A program made the translations under genes and the position numbers. A DNA stretch of 13,138 bases, taken from NCBI GenBank assembly GCA_004151065.3, contig NWUY0300052808.1, forward strand, positions 2,632-15,769, written 5' to 3'. The notes under the pieces are model-generated. The model worked only from the letters and a program-made list of their open reading frames with translations, was not told where the DNA came from and searched no databases. Source of the DNA: Larix sibirica (Eukaryota > Streptophyta > Pinopsida > Pinales > Pinaceae). Shown here in pieces: positions 1 to 7,850 of this stretch. The number at the start of each line of letters is the position of its first letter. Within the stretch, counting starts at the first letter, position 1.

Positions 1-162
1 CTTAGAAGCACTTACTGTTTGTACCAATCCGTTTCTCCATGATCCTCCATTCTGCGTAGAGATTTTCTGAAAAAAAAAAAAAGGGGTGTGTCCATTTCCT
101 TCCGGCTTTTGCGCAAACCAGAAGCTTCTGCCTTAACTTTGAACTTTGAGCGAAGTGTTCTC

Positions 163-684
163 ATGTATCGCAATGTCTCCCCTGCTGTGGTTCGTGAGCG
201 ACACAGAGGCATCAGTCGACGCAGGCGTAGACAAAGGGAAAGGTCTCAGGATAACCGCAACAGTAGCGTCGCTCGACATCTGGACGCAATGACAGATACA
301 TTGCTGGGTATCAGAAATGACATTCGTGATGCGGAGGAAGATGCTTCGAGCCGTTTTCAGGACCTGATCCATCGGGTGCAGGATCTTATCAACTGGTGCG
401 CGAATATCGCAGACCTATTTGGTCTCCCTTCACTGCTGCTAGCCTACCTTGACGCCGATGGCACTGTTCGCTGGCGGCATGCAGATGGTGATTCCAGTAT
501 TCCACCTACCTCTGCTGCAGTTGATACTTCCCATGGTGCGGAGGTTAAAATTGAAAAACATGAGGAGAATTCAGAGGTAGTTGAGCAGCCAAACGAGCCT
601 GAAAATCAGGAGTCCAAGCCAAGCTCCAGTGGTCTCGAGAGGGATCTGACAAGCAGTACCATGGACAACCTAACACCACCATAA
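163..684 (+). CDS. Hypothetical 173-residue protein: Arg-rich N-terminus, helical core, acidic Ser/Glu-rich tail
   Basis: I do not recognise the family and assign no function. The first ATG of the frame is at 163 and TAA is at 682-684; the frame is open back to an in-frame TGA at 40-42, so there is no ATG further upstream. Residues 11-27 are very basic (RRRRRQRER at 19-27), which could bind nucleic acid or act as a nuclear signal. Residues 40-80 have the spacing of an amphipathic helix or coiled coil (for example DAMTDTLLGIRNDIRD, then RFQDLIHRVQDLINW). A hydrophobic patch follows (LFGLPSLLLAYL, 85-96), and from about 117 the tail is acidic and Ser-rich and probably disordered. The DNA is visibly richer in G+C than the flanks. 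A pyrimidine-rich stretch ending in CGTAG at 55-59 could be a 3' splice site, so this may be the last exon of a longer gene. Alternatives are a gag-like or domesticated transposon protein, or a chance frame. Reality of the gene is uncertain. Confidence 0.4.
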   Translation: MYRNVSPAVVRERHRGISRRRRRQRERSQDNRNSSVARHLDAMTDTLLGIRNDIRDAEEDASSRFQDLIHRVQDLINWCANIADLFGLPSLLLAYLDADGTVRWRHADGDSSIPPTSAAVDTSHGAEVKIEKHEENSEVVEQPNEPENQESKPSSSGLERDLTSSTMDNLTPP

Positions 685-1434
685 AGTAAACCTCGTATGG
701 AAACGGGGCTGCCGAACTAGTCACCGGGTTGTTCCAGTTCTCTCCTTTGGTTTTCATGGACCAGTTTCTTTTGTTAATGATTCTCAATACTGTATGTCCT
801 TTTTTCACTTTACAGTCAAGCAGACCCTCTAGTTTAGACTTGTAGGTTTTTGTTTTCATAGACTTAGTCTCACACAACTATCTTGTGACTTTTAGTCTCT
901 TTCCTGGGTTGTTTTCTCCTCGTGGGAGGCTCATATTTTTTGGTTAGTGTCTAACTGGTATACCTATGGTTTCCAGACTCTATTGCCTAAGATGTTTTGT
1001 CGTAGGGGAGGCTCAGTTTTCGTATACTTGTATTTTCTATGTGATATAATATGATCTTCTAACTTACAAAAAAAAATGGTTATGGAATGGCATCCCACAT
1101 GCCATTCTTCCCAACGTCTTACTAATTTGAATGTGAAGTGGTAGTTTATCTTAAAAAAGGTTGGAAAATGGATATCTGTAAGCATTTTTGTCTCACTTGG
1201 ATTGGGAATATTATGTAGTGTGTGGAGTCGACTTTGTCATCCTTGTCCCGGTTGAGGTACGATGGCACATTACCCAACTCATTCAATGGCAAGGGTGGTT
1301 GTTTGAATCTTGGTTTCTTTGCATCCTTCAGTATTTCACTCTCTAGTCATAGGGTTTGGGGCATTTGTGCTTTCAATGGATAAAAGGGCTCCCCCAATGA
1401 ATTTTTTGGTATCTTATTGGAGTTTTATGTTTAC
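685..1434. other. No gene recognised; possible 3' UTR of the 163-684 frame, then plain intergenic DNA
   Basis: All frames are broken by stops. The first part could be a 3' UTR. It holds a possible donor (GTAAAC at 686-691) and a good-looking acceptor (TTTTTTCACTTTACAG, ending near 814), so a 3'-UTR intron is conceivable, though this is only inference from the motifs. A phrase close to TCGTGGGAGGCTCA recurs about 80 bases apart (near 920 and 1000). No transposon protein is seen on either strand. Confidence 0.4.
1085..1107. repeat. Perfect 9-bp inverted repeat with 5-base loop
   Basis: The left arm GAATGGCAT (1085-1093) and right arm ATGCCATTC (1099-1107) are exact reverse complements around the loop CCCAC. 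No T-rich tail or gene context gives it a role. A hairpin of this size can arise by chance in a window this long. Confidence 0.6.
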
Positions 1435-1696
1435 ACAACTAGTTGGGTAGGTCTTGAGCCCTCAATATATGTTAGTCAATGCCATCCCTATTCTTTTGGA
1501 TAAGGAATCTTTTGTCTCTTGAATTTGATCCTTTATGGTTTGATGTAATTGGGATTCTAGTTATCACAACTAGTTGAGTAGGTCTTGAGCCCTCAATATA
1601 TGTGAGTCAATGTCATCCCTATTCTTTTGGATAAGGAACCTTTTGTCTGTTGAATTTGATCCTTTATGGTTTGATGTAATTGGGATTCTAGTTATC
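1435..1696. repeat. Tandem direct duplication of a 131-bp unit
   Basis: Copy 1 is 1435-1565 and copy 2 is 1566-1696, directly abutting and without indels. Reading them base by base I count five substitutions in 131 positions (about 96% identity): for example AGTTGGG versus AGTTGAG near the start, TGTTAG versus TGTGAG, and TCTCTT versus TCTGTT. Each copy opens with the 10-bp palindrome CAACTAGTTG or its direct variant. The unit is not microsatellite-like and has no open frame. It is probably a fairly recent segmental tandem duplication by replication slippage or unequal exchange. Confidence 0.92.
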
Positions 1697-2489
1697 TCTT
1701 GATGGGTGAGTTATGGTTACTATTGCTCAATAATAAAATTTAGAGAGAGGCATGACTATTATGGATGGAATTTAGGTGTTTCCCTAGCCAAACACCCCCT
1801 CAATCTCGGGGTATAATCTTATTATATCCACTCCTGTTGCATTTTGTATATACTTGGGCAATTCTGATCTTCATGGACTACCTAGGTTTCCATGGTACAT
1901 GTCAACGGTCTATCCTTGATATGTAGAGGATTCTTCATAGACATTTGGACTTTATAAATGAAAACAAGTCTTCCATTCTCTCCCTTTTCCAACATAGTCC
2001 ATAAAAATGAGCATTCAACCAATTTTGAGCTCATGGACATTGTTTTGCAGCAAAGGATACAAATACAAGTTATGGAGTTAAAGCGTATAACCTTAATTAA
2101 ATCCACTATTGATGGTATACATGAAGGAAATTACTCAACATCCTCAAACCATCGACAATCACTAGGCTCTACTCTGGCAGACACCAAATAAGAGGAAACG
2201 GTCTTGCAAATGATTGAAGACATGGAGCATGGAGCTTGAGAATCTAGGACTACATCAAGACAATGGAGATCCAGGAGAAGCTCGCAACCAACACTCCTTT
2301 CTCTAAAATTATAACATGATATGCATATCGTTTCTTGTATTAGGCATATTTTACCATGGTTATACTTGTAGTAGTCTTTTAGTTTTTTGTGAAAGGAGCA
2401 TTAGAACAATTATGGCATGCTTTTGTTTTTTGGAAGATTTGCTTACCACACCCAAACAATCTGATATTGTATTATTCAATTGTACAACT
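1697..2489. other. No gene recognised; anonymous AT-rich DNA with one short open frame
   Basis: The longest plus-strand frame runs from ATG 1958 to a stop at 2189-2191 (77 residues). It continues after that stop with EETVLQMIEDMEHGA, which looks faintly protein-like and could be a degraded exon. I see no domain motif, and the opposite strand is open over part of the same span, so I do not call a gene. No LTR, tRNA or transposase signature is visible. Confidence 0.35.
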
Positions 2490-3600
2490 TGACTGCGATC
2501 TTTTTAATGCAAACTTATAATTGTTACTATTAAAAAAATAGCATAAGAGGCTAAGGACACAACCCAAAATCCAATTAATTGTTTGCAAGTTCATGGCCAT
2601 TTGCATAAGCACCAATATGATATACAACTACTGGACCTTGTCAAACACTTTTGCCAAATCTATCTTTAGAACCATTGCTATCAATTTTTTTTATTTAATT
2701 GAATGCAAACCCTCTTGTGTTGAACCCACTACATCGTGAATTCGCCTATCAAAGAAAATGAAATTGTTCTTCAAATATAAAACTTGATAGCATCCCTTTT
2801 AATCTATTGCTATTACTTTAGCTATTGCTTTATAAATGAGATTATATAGATAAATAGGTCTAAAGTCTTCAAAAGAGCTTGGACACTCGTCTTTGGGATA
2901 AGTGTTATATAAATGTTGAGTTTGATGCAACATGTACTCTTCTTGACATCCAAGTCTCTTCAACCACTCTTAGAATCTCCTCTTCAAGCAAGTCATAAAA
3001 TCCTAAGTAGAACTCTACTGTCTAGCCATCAAGATCTGGACTCTTTGCTTTCTTGTAGAATTGTAGAACAATCTTCAACTCTTGCTTTGTAATAGTCGCT
3101 TCTAAAGTTTCATTGATCCTTTAATTAAAATAATTAGGGAATAGTCCCACAACTTTCATTAACTCCTCGATATTATTATTACCACGATATTTGAAAATAT
3201 TTTGAGAGTGATTCTTACCTACATCTGCAATTTTATCGAAATATTTATCCCTCAAACCATAAGAAGTTCTGATCTCCCAAATACTATTGACAATTTTTTT
3301 GATGATTTACAAAATTGCCAAATATCTTTGTATTGATATCCCCTTCAACCAATCGAATGGATCCACTCTTGAGCCTCCATTTGCTTTCTTCTTTATCCAG
3401 CAATGGTTATTTCTTTTCTTCAATATATTTGAGGGTAAGGTGTTCTTCGTTAGAGAAGACACCTGGAATATTTGAGTTGAAAAATATTGATAATGTTTTC
3501 TTCAACTTCATTTAATTCTTGTTGATCTTTCTATTTTTTCACCCTAGCCTAATTTGCTAATAACCTCTTGATCTACTTTAATTACTAATGAACTGTTCCA
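2490..3600 (-). pseudogene. LINE 1 ORF2: reverse transcriptase, N-terminal half only
   Basis: From high to low coordinates the minus strand reads a typical LINE linker (NSIWEIRTSYGLRDKYFDKI, then NNIEELMKVVGLFPNYF), RT motif 0/1 FYKKAKSPDLDG (near 3060-3020; usual form KAPGPDG) with TVEFYLGFYDLLEEEILRVV, then RLKGMLSSFIFEEQFHF and RRIHDVVGSTQEGLHS, and motif A LKIDLAKVFDKVQ (near 2660-2620; usual form KxDxxKAYDRV), where the first catalytic Asp is kept. After INWILGCV (near 2560) similarity fades by about 2490. Motif B (RQGxPLSP), the YADD box, thumb and RNase H are all missing. Several stops and frameshifts interrupt the reading. Confidence 0.85.
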
Positions 3601-3639
3601 TGGTTGATTCTCTAGAAGATGCATCAAACAACCTCTAAT

Positions 3640-4429
3640 TGTTGATTACTAATAATATGAAGTCTTCTTCACATAACCAAGTATCATAAACTTGAATGGT
3701 GATGGGGGCTTTTGATCCTCTTCTTCTAATTGTAATAGAATAGTGCAATGGTCCAAAGAACCACCTACCCCAACCCAAGATGGATATCTAGAAACTCCTT
3801 CTAGGATTTTTCCAACCATAAGGAATCTATCAAGCCTCCTTAAAATGCCAACTCTTCCTCTTATGTAATTTATCCAAGTGGGAACTAGCTTCAAAGGCTC
3901 AACATCTACCAAATTTAGATCTTCAAATAACATAGAAAAGTAATCAATTGGTTAGCCCGTTATGGCGACCTCACCCCACACTTCTCTAAAGTTTGGAGTC
4001 AAATTTAGATATCCCCCAACTATGCTATTTCGTCCTTCCAAAAATCATATTTCTTTAACAGATCCCATAATGGTTTCCTATTTGCATAGGGTCCATAGAG
4101 ATTAACAACTTTGAAAGCCTTTCCTCGTCCTTTTGATTTGCCTTTGAGTGTAATACTTGCAGAAATAAAATGTATTGTAAACACATCAAAATTGGCACTC
4201 CAACCTATAACAAATCTTTCGTACATCCCCTAAGCATCAATAGAACAAAATTGTCAATCCTTTAGCAAAGAAGAAAGGACTACAATTGCCTTTTAACCAA
4301 CACCCATGGTTTGTTGTAACAACACTATGTTAGGTTTTTGTACACTAAACAATCTTCTCAAGGTTTCTTATTTAGGGCACCTCTAACACCTCTCATTAGC
4401 ATTAGGTAACCTTCTTATGGGGGATATCT
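3640..4429 (-). pseudogene. LINE 1 ORF2: EEP-type endonuclease, catalytically damaged
   Basis: The endonuclease nicks target DNA to prime reverse transcription. Two readable blocks are seen. Minus 4226-4020 gives SASITLKGKSKGRGKAFKVV followed by NLYGPYANRKPLWDLLKKY, which includes the N-x-Y-G-P motif of L1 endonucleases. Minus 4019-3649 continues in other frames with GGYLNLTPNFREVWGE and then MLFEDLNLVDVEPLKLVPTW, RRLDRFLMVGKILEGV and GGSLDHCTILLQLEEE. The usual GGD[FL]N motif has Tyr in place of the catalytic Asp (GGYLN), and the usual SDH motif reads LDH. The N-terminal block near 4400, where W-N-x-R-G and Q-E-T-K should be, is too broken to read. The enzyme cannot be functional. Confidence 0.82.
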
Positions 4430-5018
4430 GCTCTAAAAACCCCAATAATAATTAGTTGATTTCCTTCTAGAACCTCCTTTGGATCCTTTTATTTTGTTTT
4501 AGATGTGTGTGATTTTTGTCCAACTATGGTAGGCTTCTCTACTATCTTGGCAAGATCCCCTTAAACTTCCACTTCATCTTCCACTTTTTTGACCTTTTGG
4601 GGCCGAAATTTGTAACTGGAGGTCAAACAACTTGTTCCAATTATTGAATTTCTAGTAACCTCACTGGTGTTTACTCTGTCCTTTGGTGAACCTACATAAT
4701 CCTTCTCATTTTTATAGCTATCAATATACTCCAAGGAATTACAGAGGGAGCTCTATATCAAACAAACATTCTCATAAATTGATAGGATAGGACATGGTTT
4801 TTCATGTCCTTTAAACTACTCAAATATTCAAGTTGAGGGAGAGAATTATGAACATTTGAAATATGTGGGGGGAAATCATTGATTCCAATATACCTTGTCG
4901 TTAGGATGACGACCCTTTGTAGCTTGGTGAAGGAGGAACCATTTCTAAAGGAGCTTGTGTTAGGGAGCTCTTTGGGCTATCCTTCGAGGTTGTCTATGGT
5001 AGTAGTTATCTAGTAGTC
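4430..5018 (-). pseudogene. LINE 1: degraded ORF1-ORF2 linker
   Basis: No domain is recognisable. On the minus strand there are short readable pieces rich in Ser, Lys and Pro between the zinc knuckle and the endonuclease, with frequent stops. In LINEs this position holds the poorly conserved ORF1 tail and the start of ORF2, so I treat it as such by position only. Confidence 0.45.
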
Positions 5019-5204
5019 TTAAACTGTCCTCCTCTCTGATAAAGAGTGATGAATTCGTAGCTTGATATTTTTTACCCATGTTTTCTTCTTAAATGGCCAA
5101 CGAGGACTAGGATATTTACATTCCCACCAAAGATGCCCCACCTCATAGCATGACAAGCACTTGGATGGCATTTTCCAATAGTCTAACTTTGGGTGAATAA
5201 CCAT
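5019..5204 (-). pseudogene. LINE 1 ORF1: CCHC zinc knuckle
   Basis: The 61-residue frame contains CLSCYEVGHLWWEC (residues 16-29, bases 5159-5118), an intact C-x2-C-x4-H-x4-C knuckle. Such knuckles bind single-stranded RNA or DNA in gag-like proteins. It is preceded by VIHPKLDYWKMPSK and followed by a basic segment (PFKKKTWVKNIKLR), as in other LINE ORF1 proteins. It lies downstream of the DUF4283-like domain on the same strand in a different frame, so at least one frameshift separates two parts of one original protein. All zinc ligands are kept despite the decay around it. Confidence 0.8.
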
Positions 5205-5374
5205 TCTCCCTAACCGATTTCCAATTATGTCGAGAGGTTGTCCCTTAAGTAAAGTTCAACTAAAACCCTTGCTATTATTTTGTCTAAAATAGACCAAAGA
5301 TTCTCCTCGGTCGCCATAAATTTTCTAATAGTATTTCTCATGATGAATAGGGTGTCATCACTCCACAACTCCAT

Positions 5375-5887
5375 TTAAAAGTCAGGGAGCAGGATCCATA
5401 TATGTTGAATTACCAATTGCTCTCTTTGTGGATCAAAGCTTGGAAGCCACCACTTCAGAATGAGGGTTGGAGGCCCCCATAGACAAGAATGGGCTAAAAT
5501 TCTATTTATGTCTTTCTCACTCAAGAGTTCAAAATAAATCCAACCTCTAGCTAACAAACAGAAAGTAGGAGAGTATCCTAACAACTTTTTCCACCTTACT
5601 TCTATCCAACTCTGTAACAAGTTTCCTTTTACAGATTTTCCCATAAATTTTCCAACCAATGCTTGTTTCATTATCCCTTCAACCTTCTCCATCCTAACAT
5701 TGCACCCCAAGACCATTTTAATCCTCTTCGGATTAGAGCGTATACATTTGTGACGCTTCTTGCCAAGGGGAACCTTCGTTGTTGGATTGCAATCTATATT
5801 AGGAGTAAGACTAGGTTGGGACAAAGGTTCCAATTGATTTTTCGAAGCATCCCATGTATTAAAAAAAGCCCCATCCAAATAAACCAT
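5375..5887 (-). pseudogene. LINE 1 ORF1: DUF4283-like nucleic-acid-binding domain
   Basis: ORF1 of plant L1 LINEs is a gag-like RNA chaperone that coats the element's RNA; the DUF4283 domain is an RRM-like fold that normally sits before a CCHC knuckle. The 170-residue frame shows a variable lysine-rich N-terminal region, then the hallmark run: EGIMKQALVGKFMGK at about residues 70-84, ARGWIYFELLSEKDINRIL near 112-130, and a Trp-rich stretch (LILKWWLPSFDPQ) near 141-153. This matches the pattern of a 'LVGKF..G..P' start, 'G.FFF.F....D...V' middle and 'W.P.FDP' end known for the domain. The frame stops at 5375, but recognisable sequence continues past the stop (WSDDTLFIMRNTIRKFMATE) before a frameshift into the knuckle frame. 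Assignment is by motif reading only. Confidence 0.75.
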
Positions 5888-6052
5888 ATTTGATGAAATT
5901 TGAGGACATCAAGTCAATAAAAAAGCACCTACAATGGGACCTGACCTTTCCTAAGTCGGAAGAACCCCCTCCTCCAAGTGACTAGTGCCATATGGGAGAA
6001 AAATTCCTTCTCCCAATGAACTTAAGATTCAAAATTTGTCTCTAGTAAAAGC

Positions 6053-6232
6053 TCATGCCCTATGACAAATCTCCATTAACTCCTCCTTTGACCTAAACTC
6101 TAAATGTAGTCTTGACATCTTCGACTCACCATAATGTAGCAAGTCTAGACGAAGGTCCATGACATAGTTTTTATTATGATCAATAAGGTGACGACCATTA
6201 GATGCAAGCACTAGTCTTGGCCTATGGAAAAC
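6053..6232 (-). pseudogene. Unidentified coding-like fragment upstream of LINE 1 ORF1
   Basis: An open stretch of about 59 codons without its own start ATG reads, in part, LASNGRHLIDHNKNYVMDLR and then SRLHLEFRSKEELMEICHRA before a TGA at 6055-6053. Composition is protein-like (mixed charged and hydrophobic residues, no low complexity). It lies just upstream of the DUF4283-like frame on the same strand, and further readable segments follow in other frames (for example LGEGIFLPYGTSHLEEGVL), so it may be the decayed N-terminal part of LINE 1 ORF1. It could also come from another element. I do not recognise the family. Confidence 0.4.
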
Positions 6233-6240
6233 CTAACATC

Positions 6241-6419
6241 ATCAACTACAAAGAATATCCCCATCAATCTCAAGTTCTCAGATCTTTGTGCATTCTCATG
6301 TTATCAGATCTAGTGAATCTTCGCATCATCATGCATTTTCAAAATATGTGATTGCAGTATGCACACAATATCAAATTCTCTTATCACCCTCTCTGTGCTT
6401 CCTCGGGTTCTTAGAGTGC
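6241..6419. other. No gene recognised
   Basis: This stretch separates the possible 5' end of LINE 1 from a short minus-strand frame. Short open frames on the plus strand show no motif. I see no repeat, RNA gene or element boundary here. Confidence 0.4.
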
Positions 6420-6572
6420 TCAACGGATGGGAATTTGCACATTCTCCCAGTTTTTTTTTTTGATAGCTAAATAGATCACCTGAGCATTCTCTTCTACTAA
6501 AGTATTATGATCCTTTGTGTCCTTAGTTAGATCATACAATTGAGTGCCTTTAGCATCGTCAAAGTCATCCAT
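6420..6572 (-). pseudogene. 50-residue open frame across an A11 run; unidentified, transposon-like
   Basis: ATG is at 6572-6570 and TGA at 6422-6420 on the minus strand. The peptide is strongly charged and protein-like: MDDFDDAKGTQLYDLTKDTK, then EENAQVIYLAIKKKNWENVQ. The A11 run (6461-6451) is read in frame as Lys-Lys-Lys-Asn, so it behaves as coding sequence and need not be a poly-A tail. An in-frame TAA lies just upstream of the ATG. Charged segments like this occur between domains of Ty3-type polyproteins, and the neighbouring gag-like and primer-site signals are on the same strand, but the assignment is inference. Confidence 0.35.
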
Positions 6573-7330
6573 CTTTATTTATTTCAGCTTATAGTACCAT
6601 TGTTTAACCTCAATAACTACTACTAAACCTCACTTACTTGTATTTAAACATTCAAAACCTCATAATCCCAATCTAACAATGTCTTGCCAAATATCATGCC
6701 CTAAATCAATATCAAATTTGCGGATCCCGTTGGATACAAAAATATTGAACAAAAAAAGACTTGAAAACCGCAATGAATGCCTTGAACCTTTACAAGCAAC
6801 ATAATCTATCCTTATTTATTCGCTTTAAATCCTTTTGGGCATAGTAATATGATGATTAATAGATCCACTCACCCCCAACGACACTATTTGAAGATGTAGT
6901 CATCTGTGATATCTTTAAGACTTAGCTGTGTGCTTTCCTTAGCTCCATCGAACAACATATAGAAGCAAACCAAGTTTGCAATTGATATTCCACCCATGCC
7001 AAAGTGACCATAGGTCATTAATCATAAATAACTTATTTAATTTTAATAAAAAGAATAATATAAAGCCTTATTTTTTTTTACAGAAATAAGTATATTTTTA
7101 TCAAAATGGGTTGTGGAAAGCCCAAACAACTAGAAGATGCAATGAGCTCCAAAATTTAAACAAAATTGTTCTATTGAGCTGAGCTGCCAATGAACTTCAA
7201 TAAGACACCTAAAAAACATGACATAGTGCCTTCCTACATAACCTGAAACTACATTGTCTTAGACATTGCCCAAGTAACAAAACACAAGCAAAAAACATAA
7301 GAAAATGATAAAATTAACCAGATTTGTGTT
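6573..7330. other. No gene recognised; includes a strongly AT-rich stretch
   Basis: Minus-strand frames hold only short protein-like pieces (for example GISIANLVCFYMLFDGAKES near 6990-6930 and FDIDLGHDIWQDIVRLGL near 6720-6670), not enough for a domain call. About 7020-7095 is very AT-rich with a T run near 7071-7079. These pieces may be relics of the LTR element whose primer site lies at 8287-8297. Confidence 0.35.
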
Positions 7331-7399
7331 CACTGTGGACTCTGTCATAAGTACATCATCTTGGTCCAAGCCATGTTCTCCTTGTAAGTGCGACTGCTT

Positions 7400-7850
7400 T
7401 ATCAATGCCACGTCAATTTTCTACATTATTTCTTCCTCAACAACTCTATCATTGACTGAACCAGTGGATAGACTTGGGTGACTTGCAATAGATTAAGAGC
7501 CACGAGGAAATACCATAATAATATTAAAGCATTTCTATATCACTAGCCAATTTATCAGATTTCATACTTTGCTCATTCAGTTTGGCCTCCAATTCCTCCT
7601 GCTTTGACTCTTGCTTCTCCATATTTATGCTTAGATACTCAATGACCTACCTCATCCCTTCAAGTTGTCTAATCATTCTTCTCAATATCTTATTAATTTC
7701 TATAGTCTCGTCTCCTCTAGCCATGTTCAATTTTGAAGGGTTGTCCATATTAGGAAACATAGCAAAAGGTGCCAACCCCTTATGCTTTCCATAATTTAAT
7801 AAAACCCTAGAACACAGTCTAATCATGCTTATGAAGTCCATCATAAAGGG
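7400..7850 (-). pseudogene. Gag-like coiled-coil fragment of an LTR retrotransposon (tentative)
   Basis: The minus-strand frame from 7844 gives 65 residues ending in EINKILRRMIRQLEGMR at a TAG. The reading continues past that stop in the same frame with VIEYLSINMEKQESKQEELE and KLNEQSMKSDKLASDIEML before another stop near 7520. A polar, heptad-like helix rich in Glu, Lys, Gln and Leu about 450-550 bases after a primer-binding site is the usual position for the start of gag in plant Ty3- and Copia-type elements. No CCHC knuckle, protease, RT or integrase is found nearby, so superfamily cannot be told. It could also be an unrelated coiled-coil relic. Confidence 0.4.

Larger units (their letters stand above)
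2490..6240 (-). mobile_element. LINE 1: decayed L1-clade non-LTR retrotransposon, 3' part missing
   Basis: Read on the minus strand from high to low coordinates, the conceptual protein has the order of plant L1-type LINEs: DUF4283-like domain (5887-5375), CCHC knuckle (5159-5118), EEP endonuclease (about 4420-3640), linker (about 3630-3070), and RT fingers and palm to about 2490. It is split by many stops and frameshifts, so it is inactive. The RT stops soon after motif A; motif C, zf-RVT and RNase H are absent. Because target-primed reverse transcription normally loses the 5' end, loss of the 3' half points to a later deletion or an interrupting insertion. The 5' limit is uncertain: 5894-6240 may still belong to it. 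I found no target-site duplication or poly-A tail. Confidence 0.88.

Noticed and set aside
88-162. Extension of the orphan protein to a GTG start at 88
   Set aside because: The DNA is from a plant by all other signs, where GTG starts are not expected. The first ATG is at 163; the upstream part is better seen as UTR or, if spliced, exon.
1958-2191. Plus-strand open frame of 77 residues
   Set aside because: No motif, the opposite strand is open over much of the same span, and length is within chance for AT-rich DNA. Noted only in the region entry.
3287-3515. Plus-strand open frames in LINE 1
   Set aside because: They are antisense to the RT linker read on the minus strand.
2490-6240. Retron, group II intron or other RT-based defence system
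   Set aside because: The RT is joined to a DUF4283-like domain, CCHC knuckle and EEP endonuclease in the order of plant LINEs, and is full of stops.
6451-6466. Poly-A tail of a minus-strand SINE or LINE (TTAGCTATC followed by A11)
   Set aside because: The run is read in frame inside a protein-like 50-codon frame and no SINE or LINE body precedes it. It is kept as a possibility in the finding but not called.
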